64,000 nt of DNA from JBGSUZ01 sp043770095. GTDB taxonomy: Bacteria; Bacillota; Clostridia; Peptostreptococcales; Acidaminobacteraceae. The stretch is from the NCBI GenBank assembly GCA_043770095.1, contig JAYVIR010000092.1, positions 62,001-126,000 of the forward strand. Reading direction: 5' to 3'. Position 1 is the first letter of the stretch, and the number at the start of each line of letters is the position of its first letter. Of this stretch, positions 35,511 to 44,096 are shown piece by piece. Made by a program: the position numbers and the translations under genes. The notes beneath the pieces are model-generated. The model saw nothing but the letters and a program-made list of their open reading frames with translations, was not told the origin of the DNA and searched no databases.

Positions 35511-36796
35511 TACATCATGTCCTCCTCTTTGAAGGATTTTGTCCGACTAAAGCTATAAATTGATGTCAATGCCACAAAGACAAATATGACAATGGTAATG
35601 ACCGAAGCCATATGGAACTGATTTTGATCTTTTGTCATTTTGTAAATCCAAGAGATCAAAATATCGGTATCTCCAGCATATTTCAACTTTCCGTTGATCG
35701 GAGATCCGTCGGTGAGCAAATAGATGACACTAAAGTTGTTGAAATTATAAGCAAAAGTCATAATAAGCAGCGGCATGGTTTGGAATAAAACCAGCGGCAA
35801 CGTAATTTTAAAGAATTGTTGGAACTTAGTCGCACCGTCAATTTCAGCGGCTTCATAGAGTGATTTGTCAATATTGGTCAATACACCTGCCATAAGCGCC
35901 ATGAAATACGGTGCACCAACCCAAAGGTTAATGACTAAAATCATCACTTTGGCGATGAATGGGTCTGTAAAGAATGCAATTTTATCCATTCCGATGCCAG
36001 CGAGCATATTATTTACGGGGCCAGGGCCACTGAACATTAATCTCATAACGAGCAAAGAAATAAAGGCAGGTATCGCATAAGGGAGAATAAAAATTGTTCT
36101 CCAAAGTCTTTTTAATTTAACACCCTGCGAATTGATTAAAATGGCAAGGAGTAGTCCAGCTGTGTAGTTAAGCACTGTTGTGACTACAGCAAAAATTAAT
36201 GTCCATATGCCAACAGTAATGAACGTTGAATTCCATATTTTCAAGTTTGCAAGATTTACGAAGTTCTCTAGACCGACCCAGTCCACCATTTTTCCCGGCG
36301 GGAGATGGTTTGGACTTGAATAGTTAGTAAATGCGACAGCAATTGTAAACACAATCGGTAGCAATATAAAGAAAGTGGTGAATAAGAAAGAAGGCGTTGT
36401 CATAATATAAGGGAAATACTTATCCCATATGCTATGAATATATGCTAATCCATTAAGCGGTTTTTTCCCATTTTCAAGTTCTTTCACACTCTTATGTGCA
36501 TCTCTGATGTTTAATGCGTAAAATCCTAAGATAATCATTATGATGAAAATAGCAATGATGCCATCTACCATCATGTTAATAGAATGTTGCCCTACTTTGA
36601 CGCCGTTTACCATTTTCTGAGGTGTATCACCTAACGTAATGAGTCCATAAATAGAATTGATAAAGTAATTGATATTCAAGAGCGCTGCCACTTCTATTAG
36701 AAGGAACATGATGCCTTTTGTCCATTCTCTGTTGAAAAATTGACCTAGTCCCATAAATAGAGCAGACAGAATGGCCGATCTTTTTGCCTTTTCCAT
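35510..36796 (-). CDS. malF: maltose/maltodextrin ABC transporter permease MalF
   Basis: 428-residue permease with an N-terminal extension containing two to three membrane segments (SALFMGLGQFFNREWTKGIM; then IIAIFIIMIILGFYAL) before the transport domain, and the EAA loop EAAEIDGATKFQQFFKITLP. ATG 36796 follows GGAGG by 7 bases. Partner of MalG. Confidence 0.92.
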   Translation of the reverse strand: MEKAKRSAILSALFMGLGQFFNREWTKGIMFLLIEVAALLNINYFINSIYGLITLGDTPQKMVNGVKVGQHSINMMVDGIIAIFIIMIILGFYALNIRDAHKSVKELENGKKPLNGLAYIHSIWDKYFPYIMTTPSFLFTTFFILLPIVFTIAVAFTNYSSPNHLPPGKMVDWVGLENFVNLANLKIWNSTFITVGIWTLIFAVVTTVLNYTAGLLLAILINSQGVKLKRLWRTIFILPYAIPAFISLLVMRLMFSGPGPVNNMLAGIGMDKIAFFTDPFIAKVMILVINLWVGAPYFMALMAGVLTNIDKSLYEAAEIDGATKFQQFFKITLPLVLFQTMPLLIMTFAYNFNNFSVIYLLTDGSPINGKLKYAGDTDILISWIYKMTKDQNQFHMASVITIVIFVFVALTSIYSFSRTKSFKEEDMM

Positions 36797-36876
36797 TTTA
36801 ATCCTCCCAATTTTTATTTTTACTTACACATGGATTTTTAGAACGCTGTTTATACAAATAGCTGCTCTAATTTAAG

Positions 36877-36918
36877 AAAAGTCGAGTCATTTACACGAAG
36901 ATAAATGACTCGACTTTT
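36877..36918 (-). terminator. 17-bp hairpin between malE and malF
   Basis: Perfect arms of 17 bases (36877-36893 and 36902-36918) ending in TTTT within the stem and an 8-base loop. On the minus strand only CTTAAAT follows. It may be a leaky terminator or 3'-end stabiliser that makes malE more abundant than malF and malG, as is common for binding-protein operons. Confidence 0.75.
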
Positions 36919-36943
36919 CATGTATTGGCTATAGAATTAAAGT

Positions 36944-38218
36944 TTATTTTTGAGTTGCAATTGTTTCTTTTACTGTATCTGCTGCTGATTTAAGAGCAAC
37001 TTCAGGTGTAACGCCATCATTCCACATTGAACCAAATGCAGCACCGTATGGTGTCCAAACAACACCCATTTGTGGGATTGAAGGCATTGGAACTGCGAAT
37101 TGAGCTTGTTCAACGAAAGGCATTACAAGCGCATTGCTTTTAATTGCTTCAGCATCCATCAATGATAACATTGGAGGAATTTGGCTTGTTTTTTCAAAAC
37201 GTTTGAGTAACATATCTTCAGACGTTATGAAATCAGCAAATAATTGTGCTGCATTAGGATATTTTGAGTAAGCACTAACGAAGAGTGAACGAATGCCTGA
37301 GAATGAAGATTGTTGCTTACCATCTTGAAGAACTGGTAATTTTACAACTCCAAAATTAACGCCAGCAGTTTTTCTGCCTTCAACAGCCCAAGGACCATCG
37401 ATCATTGCACCAATTTTACCTTCATCGAAGAGACCTTCCATGATTTGTGTACTTGCATCTGCAGAGTTGACTGGAAGAATAGCTTTAAGTGCTAACATAT
37501 TCTTTGCACCTGCAATAGCGCCAGGACTGTCAATGCCGATGTCATCTTTGTTTGTGCCGCCGTCGCCGAAGATGTAACCGCCGCCGCCTGCGATGAAGCT
37601 ATGTGAGTAGTAAGCATTTGCTACATCCCACATGAATACATATTTATTTTCTTTAGCATTATTAAATTCTTTAGCTTTTGCAATGATTTCATCGTATGAT
37701 TTTGGAGCTGTTGGGAAAACATCTTTGTTATAGAACAAAGCGTATGTTTCAATGGCAGTTGGGTAACCGTAAACTTTGCCTTCGAAAGAAAGACCGTCTA
37801 CTGCCGCTGTCATGAATTCTTTTTTAATACGATCAGCGTAATTTGCATTTTCAAGGATTAACCCTGATGCAACAAGTTCGCCAGTGTGGTCATGAGGTGC
37901 TGCAAATACGTCTGCACCTACGCCAGCAGGTCCATCTTGAGCCATTCTGCCTTTAGCATCTACCGCGCCAACTTCTTCTACCGTTACCGCTACGTTGTAT
38001 TTTTTTGTGAATTCTTCAGCAGCTACTTTCATGAATTCATTTTCTGGTCCTTGACTCTCCCAAACAACTAATGTAGCACCATCTTCAGGTTTTAAGTCCG
38101 TTGTTGTAGCTGTTTCAGCCGCTGGTGTTTCTGTTGTTGCTGCAGGTTTGCCTGCGCAACCTGTAAGACCGAACACCATAGTCGTAATGACCATTAAGCT
38201 TAATAATCTTTTTTTCAT
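36944..38218 (-). CDS. malE: maltodextrin-binding lipoprotein MalE
   Basis: Extracellular solute-binding protein (family 1). Signal peptide with lipobox LTGC, lipidated C21, then an Ala/Thr-rich linker and the binding domain starting at TLVVWESQGPENEF; the IDGPWAVEGRK motif is also typical. ATG 38218 has GGAGGGG about 6 bases upstream; the open frame up to 38338 includes the promoter and is not coding. 424 residues. Confidence 0.94.
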   Translation of the reverse strand: MKKRLLSLMVITTMVFGLTGCAGKPAATTETPAAETATTTDLKPEDGATLVVWESQGPENEFMKVAAEEFTKKYNVAVTVEEVGAVDAKGRMAQDGPAGVGADVFAAPHDHTGELVASGLILENANYADRIKKEFMTAAVDGLSFEGKVYGYPTAIETYALFYNKDVFPTAPKSYDEIIAKAKEFNNAKENKYVFMWDVANAYYSHSFIAGGGGYIFGDGGTNKDDIGIDSPGAIAGAKNMLALKAILPVNSADASTQIMEGLFDEGKIGAMIDGPWAVEGRKTAGVNFGVVKLPVLQDGKQQSSFSGIRSLFVSAYSKYPNAAQLFADFITSEDMLLKRFEKTSQIPPMLSLMDAEAIKSNALVMPFVEQAQFAVPMPSIPQMGVVWTPYGAAFGSMWNDGVTPEVALKSAADTVKETIATQK

Positions 38219-38255
38219 GGTTTCCCCTCCAAGTTTAAAATGATTAAATTGTTTT

Positions 38256-38267
38256 GCAACCGTTTGC
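38256..38267 (-). promoter_or_regulatory. LacI-type operator at the malE promoter
   Basis: GCAACCGTTTGC, a near-palindrome of the LacI/MalR type with central CG, flanked by TT and AC. It lies just downstream of the malE -10 element, where bound repressor would block transcription. CcpA would bind a similar site. Confidence 0.7.
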
Positions 38268-38275
38268 ACAACTTT

Positions 38276-38304
38276 ATTATAGTACACGTATTTCCTTCTG
38301 TCAA
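38276..38304 (-). promoter_or_regulatory. consensus sigma-A promoter of malE
   Basis: Minus strand TTGACA, 17 bases, TATAAT, matching the consensus fully. The -35 box lies 3 bases from the stop of the cyclomaltodextrinase gene, so malE-malF-malG has its own strong start. Confidence 0.92.
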
Positions 38305-38306
38305 AG

Positions 38307-40052
38307 CTATTTTTTAACATTGAAGAGCAAATATTCAAACGCCTTCATTTCAACGTTTACAGAATTTTTGTTTAACTTGTATTTTGAATTTCCTGTTATG
38401 AAACTGCTTTCATTGAGCACAATATGCTTTATTTCTCCCTGTGCTTTCTTGTCACAATTATTCATGACAACCAAAGTGGATTCGAGCTTAGAATGCTTCA
38501 AATACGCTAGTATATGGGGGTTATGCGTCTCTACCCACTCAATTTTCTCAGACGTCATAGAGTTTCTTGTCTTTCTCAAATTGATCATTTCTTTATAGAA
38601 CGCATACAAATCTTGATTCCACTCTGCTTTGTTCCACTTCATAGCACGTCTGCAATCTGGGTCCTGTTCACCTTCCATGCCAATCTCTGTACCATAGTAT
38701 ACGCTTGGTGCGCCTACAAAGCTCATTTGGAATAAAGCGGCCAGTTTTAATCTACCAATATTTCCGCCTGCTCTCGTTAAGAAACGCGGCGTGTCATGGC
38801 TGTCCAAAATGTTCAACATGGCCTTATTGGCCTCTGTCGTGTTTCTGACATAGGTTGCATTAATGAGCTTTTGGAAACTCTCAGTGTCTGTATTCCCATA
38901 AGCAAAGTAATTAAGGCACGCTCTGGTGAAAGGATAGTTCATTGCGCCGTCAAACTGATCGCCTAAAAGCCAAGGTTTGGCATTGTGCCAAATTTCGCCA
39001 ACAATATAAGCGTCTTTTTTAGCTTTTCTGACTTCTTTTCTAAATATTCTCCAGAATTCATGATCGACTTCATTTGCTACGTCCAGACGCCAGCCATCTA
39101 TGTCCGCTTCTTCAATCCAGAATCTTGCCACTTTGCTTAAATACTCGATCACGCCTGCATTGCCCGTATTTAACTTTGGCATATAAGCTTCAAATCCAAA
39201 TGCCTCATACCCAAGCGGCGTCGTCGTTACAGGGTAGCTGTGAATATGGAACCAATCTTTATAGATTGATTTTTCACCTTTTTTAAGCACATCTTGGAAC
39301 TCTGCGAATAAGAAACCAGAGTGGTTGAACACAGCATCAAGAACAACTTTTATACCCTTGTCATGGCATTTTTTTACCAAATCTTTAAAATCTTGTAGCG
39401 TTCCAAATTCAGGATCTATTTTAAGATAATCTGTCGTATTGTATTTATGATTCGAAGGCGATTCAAAAATCGGCGTCATGTAGATGGCATTGATGCCAAG
39501 GTCAGCTAAGTGGTCAACATGGCTCGCAATACCAAGTAAATCGCCTCCAAAGAAATTTTCTCTGGTCGGCTGAGAGTCCCAAGGCACAACGTTCTTAGGG
39601 TCATTTTTCTTGTCTCCATTTTCAAACCGCTCAGGGAATATTTGATAGAAAATCGCATTTTCAATCCACTCTGGCGCAATATGAATGTCTTCTTGATTCA
39701 CATATGGAAAATTAAAGAACATCAGGTCAATCTCTGTCTCATCAATGGTTTCAGTCGGGCCCCATTCAGTATAGAACCACTTTTGATGGTGTTTTCCAAA
39801 CACTTCAAAATAATAAGCCAATCGGTTAAACGGCGCTCTCACAACCGCTTCATAATAGTCAAAAGTGCCATCTGTGCATAGGAACGCCATGTCTATCGAC
39901 ACTCGATCTGCCCATATGTACTTGTCTCCGTAAATTAAAGTTATTTTCTTGACATCGTCGCTTGCCGTTCTCATTCGTAGCGTAATCGAGCCATCTGGAT
40001 TTGCAAAACCTAATTGGGTTTTGGGCTCATGAAGCAGTGCGTGTTGATTCAT
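38307..40052 (-). CDS. cyclomaltodextrinase / neopullulanase / maltogenic amylase (GH13_20)
   Basis: 581-residue intracellular GH13 enzyme. The N-terminal domain (ITLRMRTASDDVKKITLIYGD) is the CBM34-like dimerisation domain; the catalytic part has FYQIFPERF, VVLDAVFNHSG, nucleophile in GWRLDVANEVD, acid in IVGEIWH and LDSHDTPRFL. It opens cyclodextrins and cuts maltodextrin to maltose and glucose. ATG 40052 follows AAGAGG by 6 bases. First gene of the mal cluster, with a LacI-type operator in its promoter. Confidence 0.92.
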   Translation of the reverse strand: MNQHALLHEPKTQLGFANPDGSITLRMRTASDDVKKITLIYGDKYIWADRVSIDMAFLCTDGTFDYYEAVVRAPFNRLAYYFEVFGKHHQKWFYTEWGPTETIDETEIDLMFFNFPYVNQEDIHIAPEWIENAIFYQIFPERFENGDKKNDPKNVVPWDSQPTRENFFGGDLLGIASHVDHLADLGINAIYMTPIFESPSNHKYNTTDYLKIDPEFGTLQDFKDLVKKCHDKGIKVVLDAVFNHSGFLFAEFQDVLKKGEKSIYKDWFHIHSYPVTTTPLGYEAFGFEAYMPKLNTGNAGVIEYLSKVARFWIEEADIDGWRLDVANEVDHEFWRIFRKEVRKAKKDAYIVGEIWHNAKPWLLGDQFDGAMNYPFTRACLNYFAYGNTDTESFQKLINATYVRNTTEANKAMLNILDSHDTPRFLTRAGGNIGRLKLAALFQMSFVGAPSVYYGTEIGMEGEQDPDCRRAMKWNKAEWNQDLYAFYKEMINLRKTRNSMTSEKIEWVETHNPHILAYLKHSKLESTLVVMNNCDKKAQGEIKHIVLNESSFITGNSKYKLNKNSVNVEMKAFEYLLFNVKK

Positions 40053-40095
40053 TGGACACCTCTTTCTCAATTAATCTTAGGTAATCTACAAGTAA

Positions 40096-40124
40096 ACTAT
40101 ACTTTTAACACACATTTCGTGCAA
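40096..40124 (-). promoter_or_regulatory. sigma-A promoter of the cyclomaltodextrinase gene
   Basis: Minus strand TTGCAC, 17 bases, TATAGT, about 45 bases upstream of the start. Confidence 0.8.
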
Positions 40125-40132
40125 TCGTTTGC
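40121..40132 (-). promoter_or_regulatory. LacI-type operator overlapping the -35 box
   Basis: GCAATCGTTTGC, with further symmetry in flanking TG and GC. It shares the GCAAnCGTTTGC core with the malE operator and overlaps the -35 hexamer, which fits repression by the LacI-family protein at 33596. Confidence 0.72.
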
Positions 40133-40164
40133 GCAAATTATAGCATTATCATGCCTACTGGGTC

Positions 40165-40223
40165 AATAAAAAAAGGTTCGTCACTCTTATACCCAACTCG
40201 GGGAGAGGACGAACCTTTTTTGG
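40165..40223. terminator. terminator downstream of pgi
   Basis: Perfect 12-base arms AAAAGGTTCGTC and GACGAACCTTTT with a 25-base loop that has its own short pairing. A T run follows on both strands, so it can also stop plus-strand transcription. Confidence 0.88.
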
Positions 40224-40226
40224 AAT

Positions 40227-41564
40227 TTATTTTAGCCTTTCATTAAGTACTTTTGCCAATTCTTCATAGCCAGGTTTACCTAACAAAGCAAACATATTTT
40301 TCTTATAAGCTTCTACGCCGGGCTGATCAAAAGGATTAACGCCCAATAAATAGCCACTGACGCCACAAGCCTTTTCAAAGAAATAAATCAATTGTCCAAA
40401 GTAATAAGGGGTGAGTTCCGGTACTTCAACGATGATGTTCGGTGTTCCACCATCCAAATGTGCTAGTAGCGTGCCTTCGAATGCCTTTTGATTGACTTCG
40501 CTTAACGCTTTTCCAGTTAAGAAATTTAGCCCATCTAAATTCTGGTCATCATTTTCAATGGCCAAATCAACACCTGTGTCTTTAATATTGATGACTGTTT
40601 CAAAAATCACTCTAAGTCCATCTTGAACATATTGTCCCATTGAGTGCAAATCAGTTGAAAAATCTACCGCTGCAGGGAATATGCCTTTATTGTCTTTGCC
40701 TTCGCTTTCGCCGTATAACTGCTTCCACCACTCCCCAAAGAAGTGCATAGAAGGCTCATAGTTCACTAAAATTTCAATGTGCTTGCCTTTATTATAGAGT
40801 GCATTTCTAACTGCTGCGTAAGTATAGCAAGGGTTTTTCTCAAGATCAGGCTCTGAAAATAGCGTTACCGCCTCTTTCGCCCCTCTAAGAAGTTCATCAA
40901 TGTCAATACCTGCAGCTGCAATGGGAAGCAGTCCCACTGGTGTGAGCACAGAAAATCTTCCGCCAACATCATCTGGAATCACAAACGTTTCATATCCCTC
41001 TACATCTGCAAGCGTTTTAAGTGCGCCTCTGGCTTGATCCGTCGTCGCGTAAATACGCGCTTTCGCACCAGATTTCCCATAACGTTCTTCCATATATTTT
41101 TTGATGGCCCTAAATGCAATCGCAGGCTCCGTTGTCGTTCCCGACTTAGAAATGACATTGACGCTGACTTCTTTGCCATCGAATAAATCAAAGAGTTCTT
41201 TTAAATATTTTCCACTGATGTTATTGCCTGCATATAAAATAACGGGACGCTTGCGCTCAGTAGCCTCTAACAAATTATAGAAAGAGTGTGTCAGCGCTTC
41301 AATTGCCGCTCTCGCACCAAGGTATGATCCACCTATGCCCACGACAACTAAGAGATCGCTGTCCTTAGATATTTTCTCAGCAGCTGCTTTGACACGACTT
41401 AACTCCGATTGGTCAATCAGTTCAGGCAAGTTAACCCACCCTGCATATTCGCCACCTGCACCTTTTTTTGTTTGCAGTAGTTCTGCCGCCGTATGGATAA
41501 AAGGTGCTAAATTAGCCACTTCTTCAGCACTTACAGACGCTTTTCGATAATCAATTTTAATCAT
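40227..41564 (-). CDS. pgi: glucose-6-phosphate isomerase
   Basis: Interconverts glucose-6-phosphate and fructose-6-phosphate. 445 residues, the short Firmicute form. Signatures: VVGIGGSYLGARA, ISKSGTTTEPA and DVGGRFSVLTPVGLLP; the catalytic glutamate region is YGESEGKDNKGIFP. ATG 41564 has AAGGCGG 8 bases upstream. Single-gene unit beside the maltodextrin cluster, linking it to glycolysis. Confidence 0.96.
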   Translation of the reverse strand: MIKIDYRKASVSAEEVANLAPFIHTAAELLQTKKGAGGEYAGWVNLPELIDQSELSRVKAAAEKISKDSDLLVVVGIGGSYLGARAAIEALTHSFYNLLEATERKRPVILYAGNNISGKYLKELFDLFDGKEVSVNVISKSGTTTEPAIAFRAIKKYMEERYGKSGAKARIYATTDQARGALKTLADVEGYETFVIPDDVGGRFSVLTPVGLLPIAAAGIDIDELLRGAKEAVTLFSEPDLEKNPCYTYAAVRNALYNKGKHIEILVNYEPSMHFFGEWWKQLYGESEGKDNKGIFPAAVDFSTDLHSMGQYVQDGLRVIFETVINIKDTGVDLAIENDDQNLDGLNFLTGKALSEVNQKAFEGTLLAHLDGGTPNIIVEVPELTPYYFGQLIYFFEKACGVSGYLLGVNPFDQPGVEAYKKNMFALLGKPGYEELAKVLNERLK

Positions 41565-41763
41565 TTTTAGACCGCCTTTCTAAATTTTAGGGATAAAGTC
41601 AATACAATTAACATAAGTCTATGAAATTGACATATAATCAGTAAAATAATTCTATTTCAATTTGTTAATTATATATCCCATTTTTAGCACTGTAAAGCGG
41701 GACAATTTTGTGAATGACGAGATTTATTTGTTTGAAATTTATAAATTTGGGGACCTAGCATTG

Positions 41764-41822
41764 AAAAACGCCAAAAGACAGACATCTATTTAATCGGACG
41801 TCTGTCTTTTGGCGTTTTTTTC
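41764..41822. terminator. strong terminator after the asr operon
   Basis: Perfect 20-base arms (41764-41783 and 41800-41819) with a 16-base loop and T runs on both strands. It ends the asr/ferritin-like transcript and insulates pgi. The other bases of 41565-41763 hold nothing I recognise. Confidence 0.93.
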
Positions 41823-41830
41823 ACACTTGG

Positions 41831-42277
41831 CTACCCTAAATCATACAATTTTTTCAGATGCTTTCGCTCTTCTCCTTTAATACTTTCAATGAGTTCTTTT
41901 TTCTTGCCGCCCAATAAATAGTCACACTCACTCAAAAATATGAGTGTGTCCTTTTCAAGACTTTTAGCAAGTGCAATGCCTTCAAGATAATTCATTTCAG
42001 CTTTTTCTGAGTAGCTGAGCACGTCAAAGGTTGCCTTTATAAGCGACTCTAAATACTGATGATAGTCCTCCTCTACAGCCACTAATTCATAGCGTTCTTC
42101 TTTCCACGCTTCATAAAGTGCCTGATGGGCCTTCTCCTGTCCACTGAGCCACTTAAATAATTTTACCGTTTCTAAATCAATAGCCACTTCGCTTAATTTA
42201 AGATAAAGTGAAGACCCAGTCTTCTCGAGAGAAATGAGTACATTTAAAATATCTTCTAAAGAAAATTGTAAACTCAA
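41831..42277 (-). CDS. ferritin-like / rubrerythrin-type diiron protein in the asr operon
   Basis: 148-residue four-helix protein without a rubredoxin tail. Metal-ligand positions of the family are visible: the glutamate in LISLEKTGS, the ExxH in GQEKAH, a glutamate in KAEMNYLEG and the ExxH in GEERKH. The TTG at 42277 is chosen because GGAGGT lies 7-8 bases before it; the GTG at 42286 overlaps that site. It begins 12 bases after asrC, so it is co-transcribed; a peroxide-protection or iron-handling role for the sulfite reductase is inference. Confidence 0.75.
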   Translation of the reverse strand: MSLQFSLEDILNVLISLEKTGSSLYLKLSEVAIDLETVKLFKWLSGQEKAHQALYEAWKEERYELVAVEEDYHQYLESLIKATFDVLSYSEKAEMNYLEGIALAKSLEKDTLIFLSECDYLLGGKKKELIESIKGEERKHLKKLYDLG

Positions 42278-42289
42278 ACTTGCCACCTC

Positions 42290-43264
42290 CTAAAAGTTAG
42301 AATCTGATTTATACAGATAACCGCCAAAATCAATGTGCTCAGCTATTTGTATTTCTGGGTTAAGTACCACACCTTCAAGAACCTCTTCTTTGAATTTTAA
42401 GTAGCCCTGACGATCTACAATATAGCCAATATGTTCTTTCGCAAGATTTCTGTCAATATACCGATCTACAAAACCATACGTGTTTTTAATAATGGCTTCT
42501 ATGACATCAAAGGTAGCCCATTTGACAAAAGGCATTGCAATTCGAGGATTTTTCTTCCCTGTTCTTCCCATAATCACCATTCGATAATATTTAGTTTCGC
42601 TTCTTGACCATGCCCCCGTCGGGCATTTCATGACGCATTCGCCACAACCAATACACCTCTGTTTATCCCTTTCAATGTCAAATTCTTTCATTTCAAGCGC
42701 ACCGGTCACTCTCTTTTCGCAGTTATCAACACAAGCATTGCAACTGATGCATTTTGAAGCATCATACTCTGGCTCTGTTGTGCAAATAATGCCAAAATCT
42801 TGCATATGCGCTTTGATGCAATCATTAGGACAGCCCGTCACCGCAATTTTAAAATGCAGGTCATGCGGGAACACGCTGCGCTCTAACTGAGCGGCGCGCA
42901 GTGTTGTGTCATCATTAGCAAAAGGGCATACGCGACTTCCAATGCAAGCAGAAATATTTCTTGTTCCAGCCGCCGGATAACCGTGATCATCTACTTTAAA
43001 ACTTGGCTTTAGCATTTCAAGCAAAGGGATGATCTGCGCATTTATTTCTTCCATTTTTGAAAAATCGATGCCTGGAATTTCAAAACCTTGTCTGGTCGTC
43101 ATGTGAACAGTTCCATTGCCGTATTCTTCTGCTATCTTTTTAATCAAATCAAAATATCGGGTCTCCAGATGACCGCCTGGCACTCGAATTCTAAGCGCCG
43201 TCTCGCCTCTGGTTTTCGTAATTCTAAACGCATTCTTAACCACTACTTTTCTATGGACAGACAT
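42290..43264 (-). CDS. asrC: anaerobic sulfite reductase subunit C (sirohaem)
   Basis: Catalytic subunit reducing sulfite to sulfide. 324 residues: N-terminal siroheme/sulfite reductase fold (VHMTTRQGFEIPGI), cluster cysteines in IGSRVCPFAND and VTGCPNDCIKAHM that hold the sirohaem-coupled [4Fe-4S], and an inserted ferredoxin domain CISCNACVDNC and CIGCGECVMKCP. Start has AGGAGGT 6 bases upstream. Third gene of asrABC. Confidence 0.95.
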   Translation of the reverse strand: MSVHRKVVVKNAFRITKTRGETALRIRVPGGHLETRYFDLIKKIAEEYGNGTVHMTTRQGFEIPGIDFSKMEEINAQIIPLLEMLKPSFKVDDHGYPAAGTRNISACIGSRVCPFANDDTTLRAAQLERSVFPHDLHFKIAVTGCPNDCIKAHMQDFGIICTTEPEYDASKCISCNACVDNCEKRVTGALEMKEFDIERDKQRCIGCGECVMKCPTGAWSRSETKYYRMVIMGRTGKKNPRIAMPFVKWATFDVIEAIIKNTYGFVDRYIDRNLAKEHIGYIVDRQGYLKFKEEVLEGVVLNPEIQIAEHIDFGGYLYKSDSNF

Positions 43265-43274
43265 GGCTTACCTC

Positions 43275-44096
43275 CTAATCAATCAGATGTTTTGCTTTGA
43301 CGTAGCTGAAAACTGGCCCTTCTAAACACACATAGGTTTCATCAATTTTGCAGTGTCCACATTTTCCAATACCACAACTCATATTACGCTCAAATGAAAC
43401 GATGATATTTTCTTCTGGCACTTTTCGTTTTAGCAACTCTATCAAAACAAATTTCATCATAATTGGCGGGCCTACCACAACATATTTACGAACTTTTGCA
43501 TCCTTAAAACTCAGCAAATCCATGTGCGTCGTGACAAGTCCCGTAAGACCATCCCAACCAGTTTCTTCGCGGTCAAGCGTCACTTTCGCCTTGAATTTCG
43601 ATTCCCAATTTTGCAAAGTATCTACAAAAAGTCTATCTGCCATAGATTTGAAACCAACCATCAATTCCAATGACTCAGGCTGAATATGAGACAGTCTTTC
43701 TATCAGACCTCTGACAGGCGCCAGTCCAGTTCCTCCAGCAATCACAGTGACAGGGCTTCCTACAAAATTTTCCGTGAGAAAGCCATTGCCATACGAGCCT
43801 CTTAAAAACAAATTTTGACCTACTTTTAAATCAAAAATAACATCAGTCACCCGACCGACTCTTCGAATGGTCATAAAAAGATGGCCTTCTCTATACTCAC
43901 TAATGGATATCGGAGCTTCACCGACGCCTGGTACTGAAACTTGGAAAAACTGACCAATTTGTAGGTTGCCTGTATATTCAAGTTCAAAAGTTCTATCTAT
44001 CGCTGTTTCGTCTACGAAGGATAAAATTTTAGCCGGAAAGAACGCATAGGGCTGATTCGTGGGACTCATCAATGTTTGGCTTGTGAAATTAGTCAT
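43275..44096 (-). CDS. asrB: anaerobic sulfite reductase subunit B (flavoprotein)
   Basis: FAD/NAD(P)H oxidoreductase of the ferredoxin-reductase type that feeds electrons to AsrC. 273 residues with the flavin segment FLRGSYGNGF, the nucleotide-binding VIAGGTGLAPVRGL, and the C-terminal [2Fe-2S]-like cysteine block MSCGIGKCGHCKI plus a later cysteine in YVCLEGP. It overlaps asrA by 8 bases. Confidence 0.95.
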   Translation of the reverse strand: MTNFTSQTLMSPTNQPYAFFPAKILSFVDETAIDRTFELEYTGNLQIGQFFQVSVPGVGEAPISISEYREGHLFMTIRRVGRVTDVIFDLKVGQNLFLRGSYGNGFLTENFVGSPVTVIAGGTGLAPVRGLIERLSHIQPESLELMVGFKSMADRLFVDTLQNWESKFKAKVTLDREETGWDGLTGLVTTHMDLLSFKDAKVRKYVVVGPPIMMKFVLIELLKRKVPEENIIVSFERNMSCGIGKCGHCKIDETYVCLEGPVFSYVKAKHLID

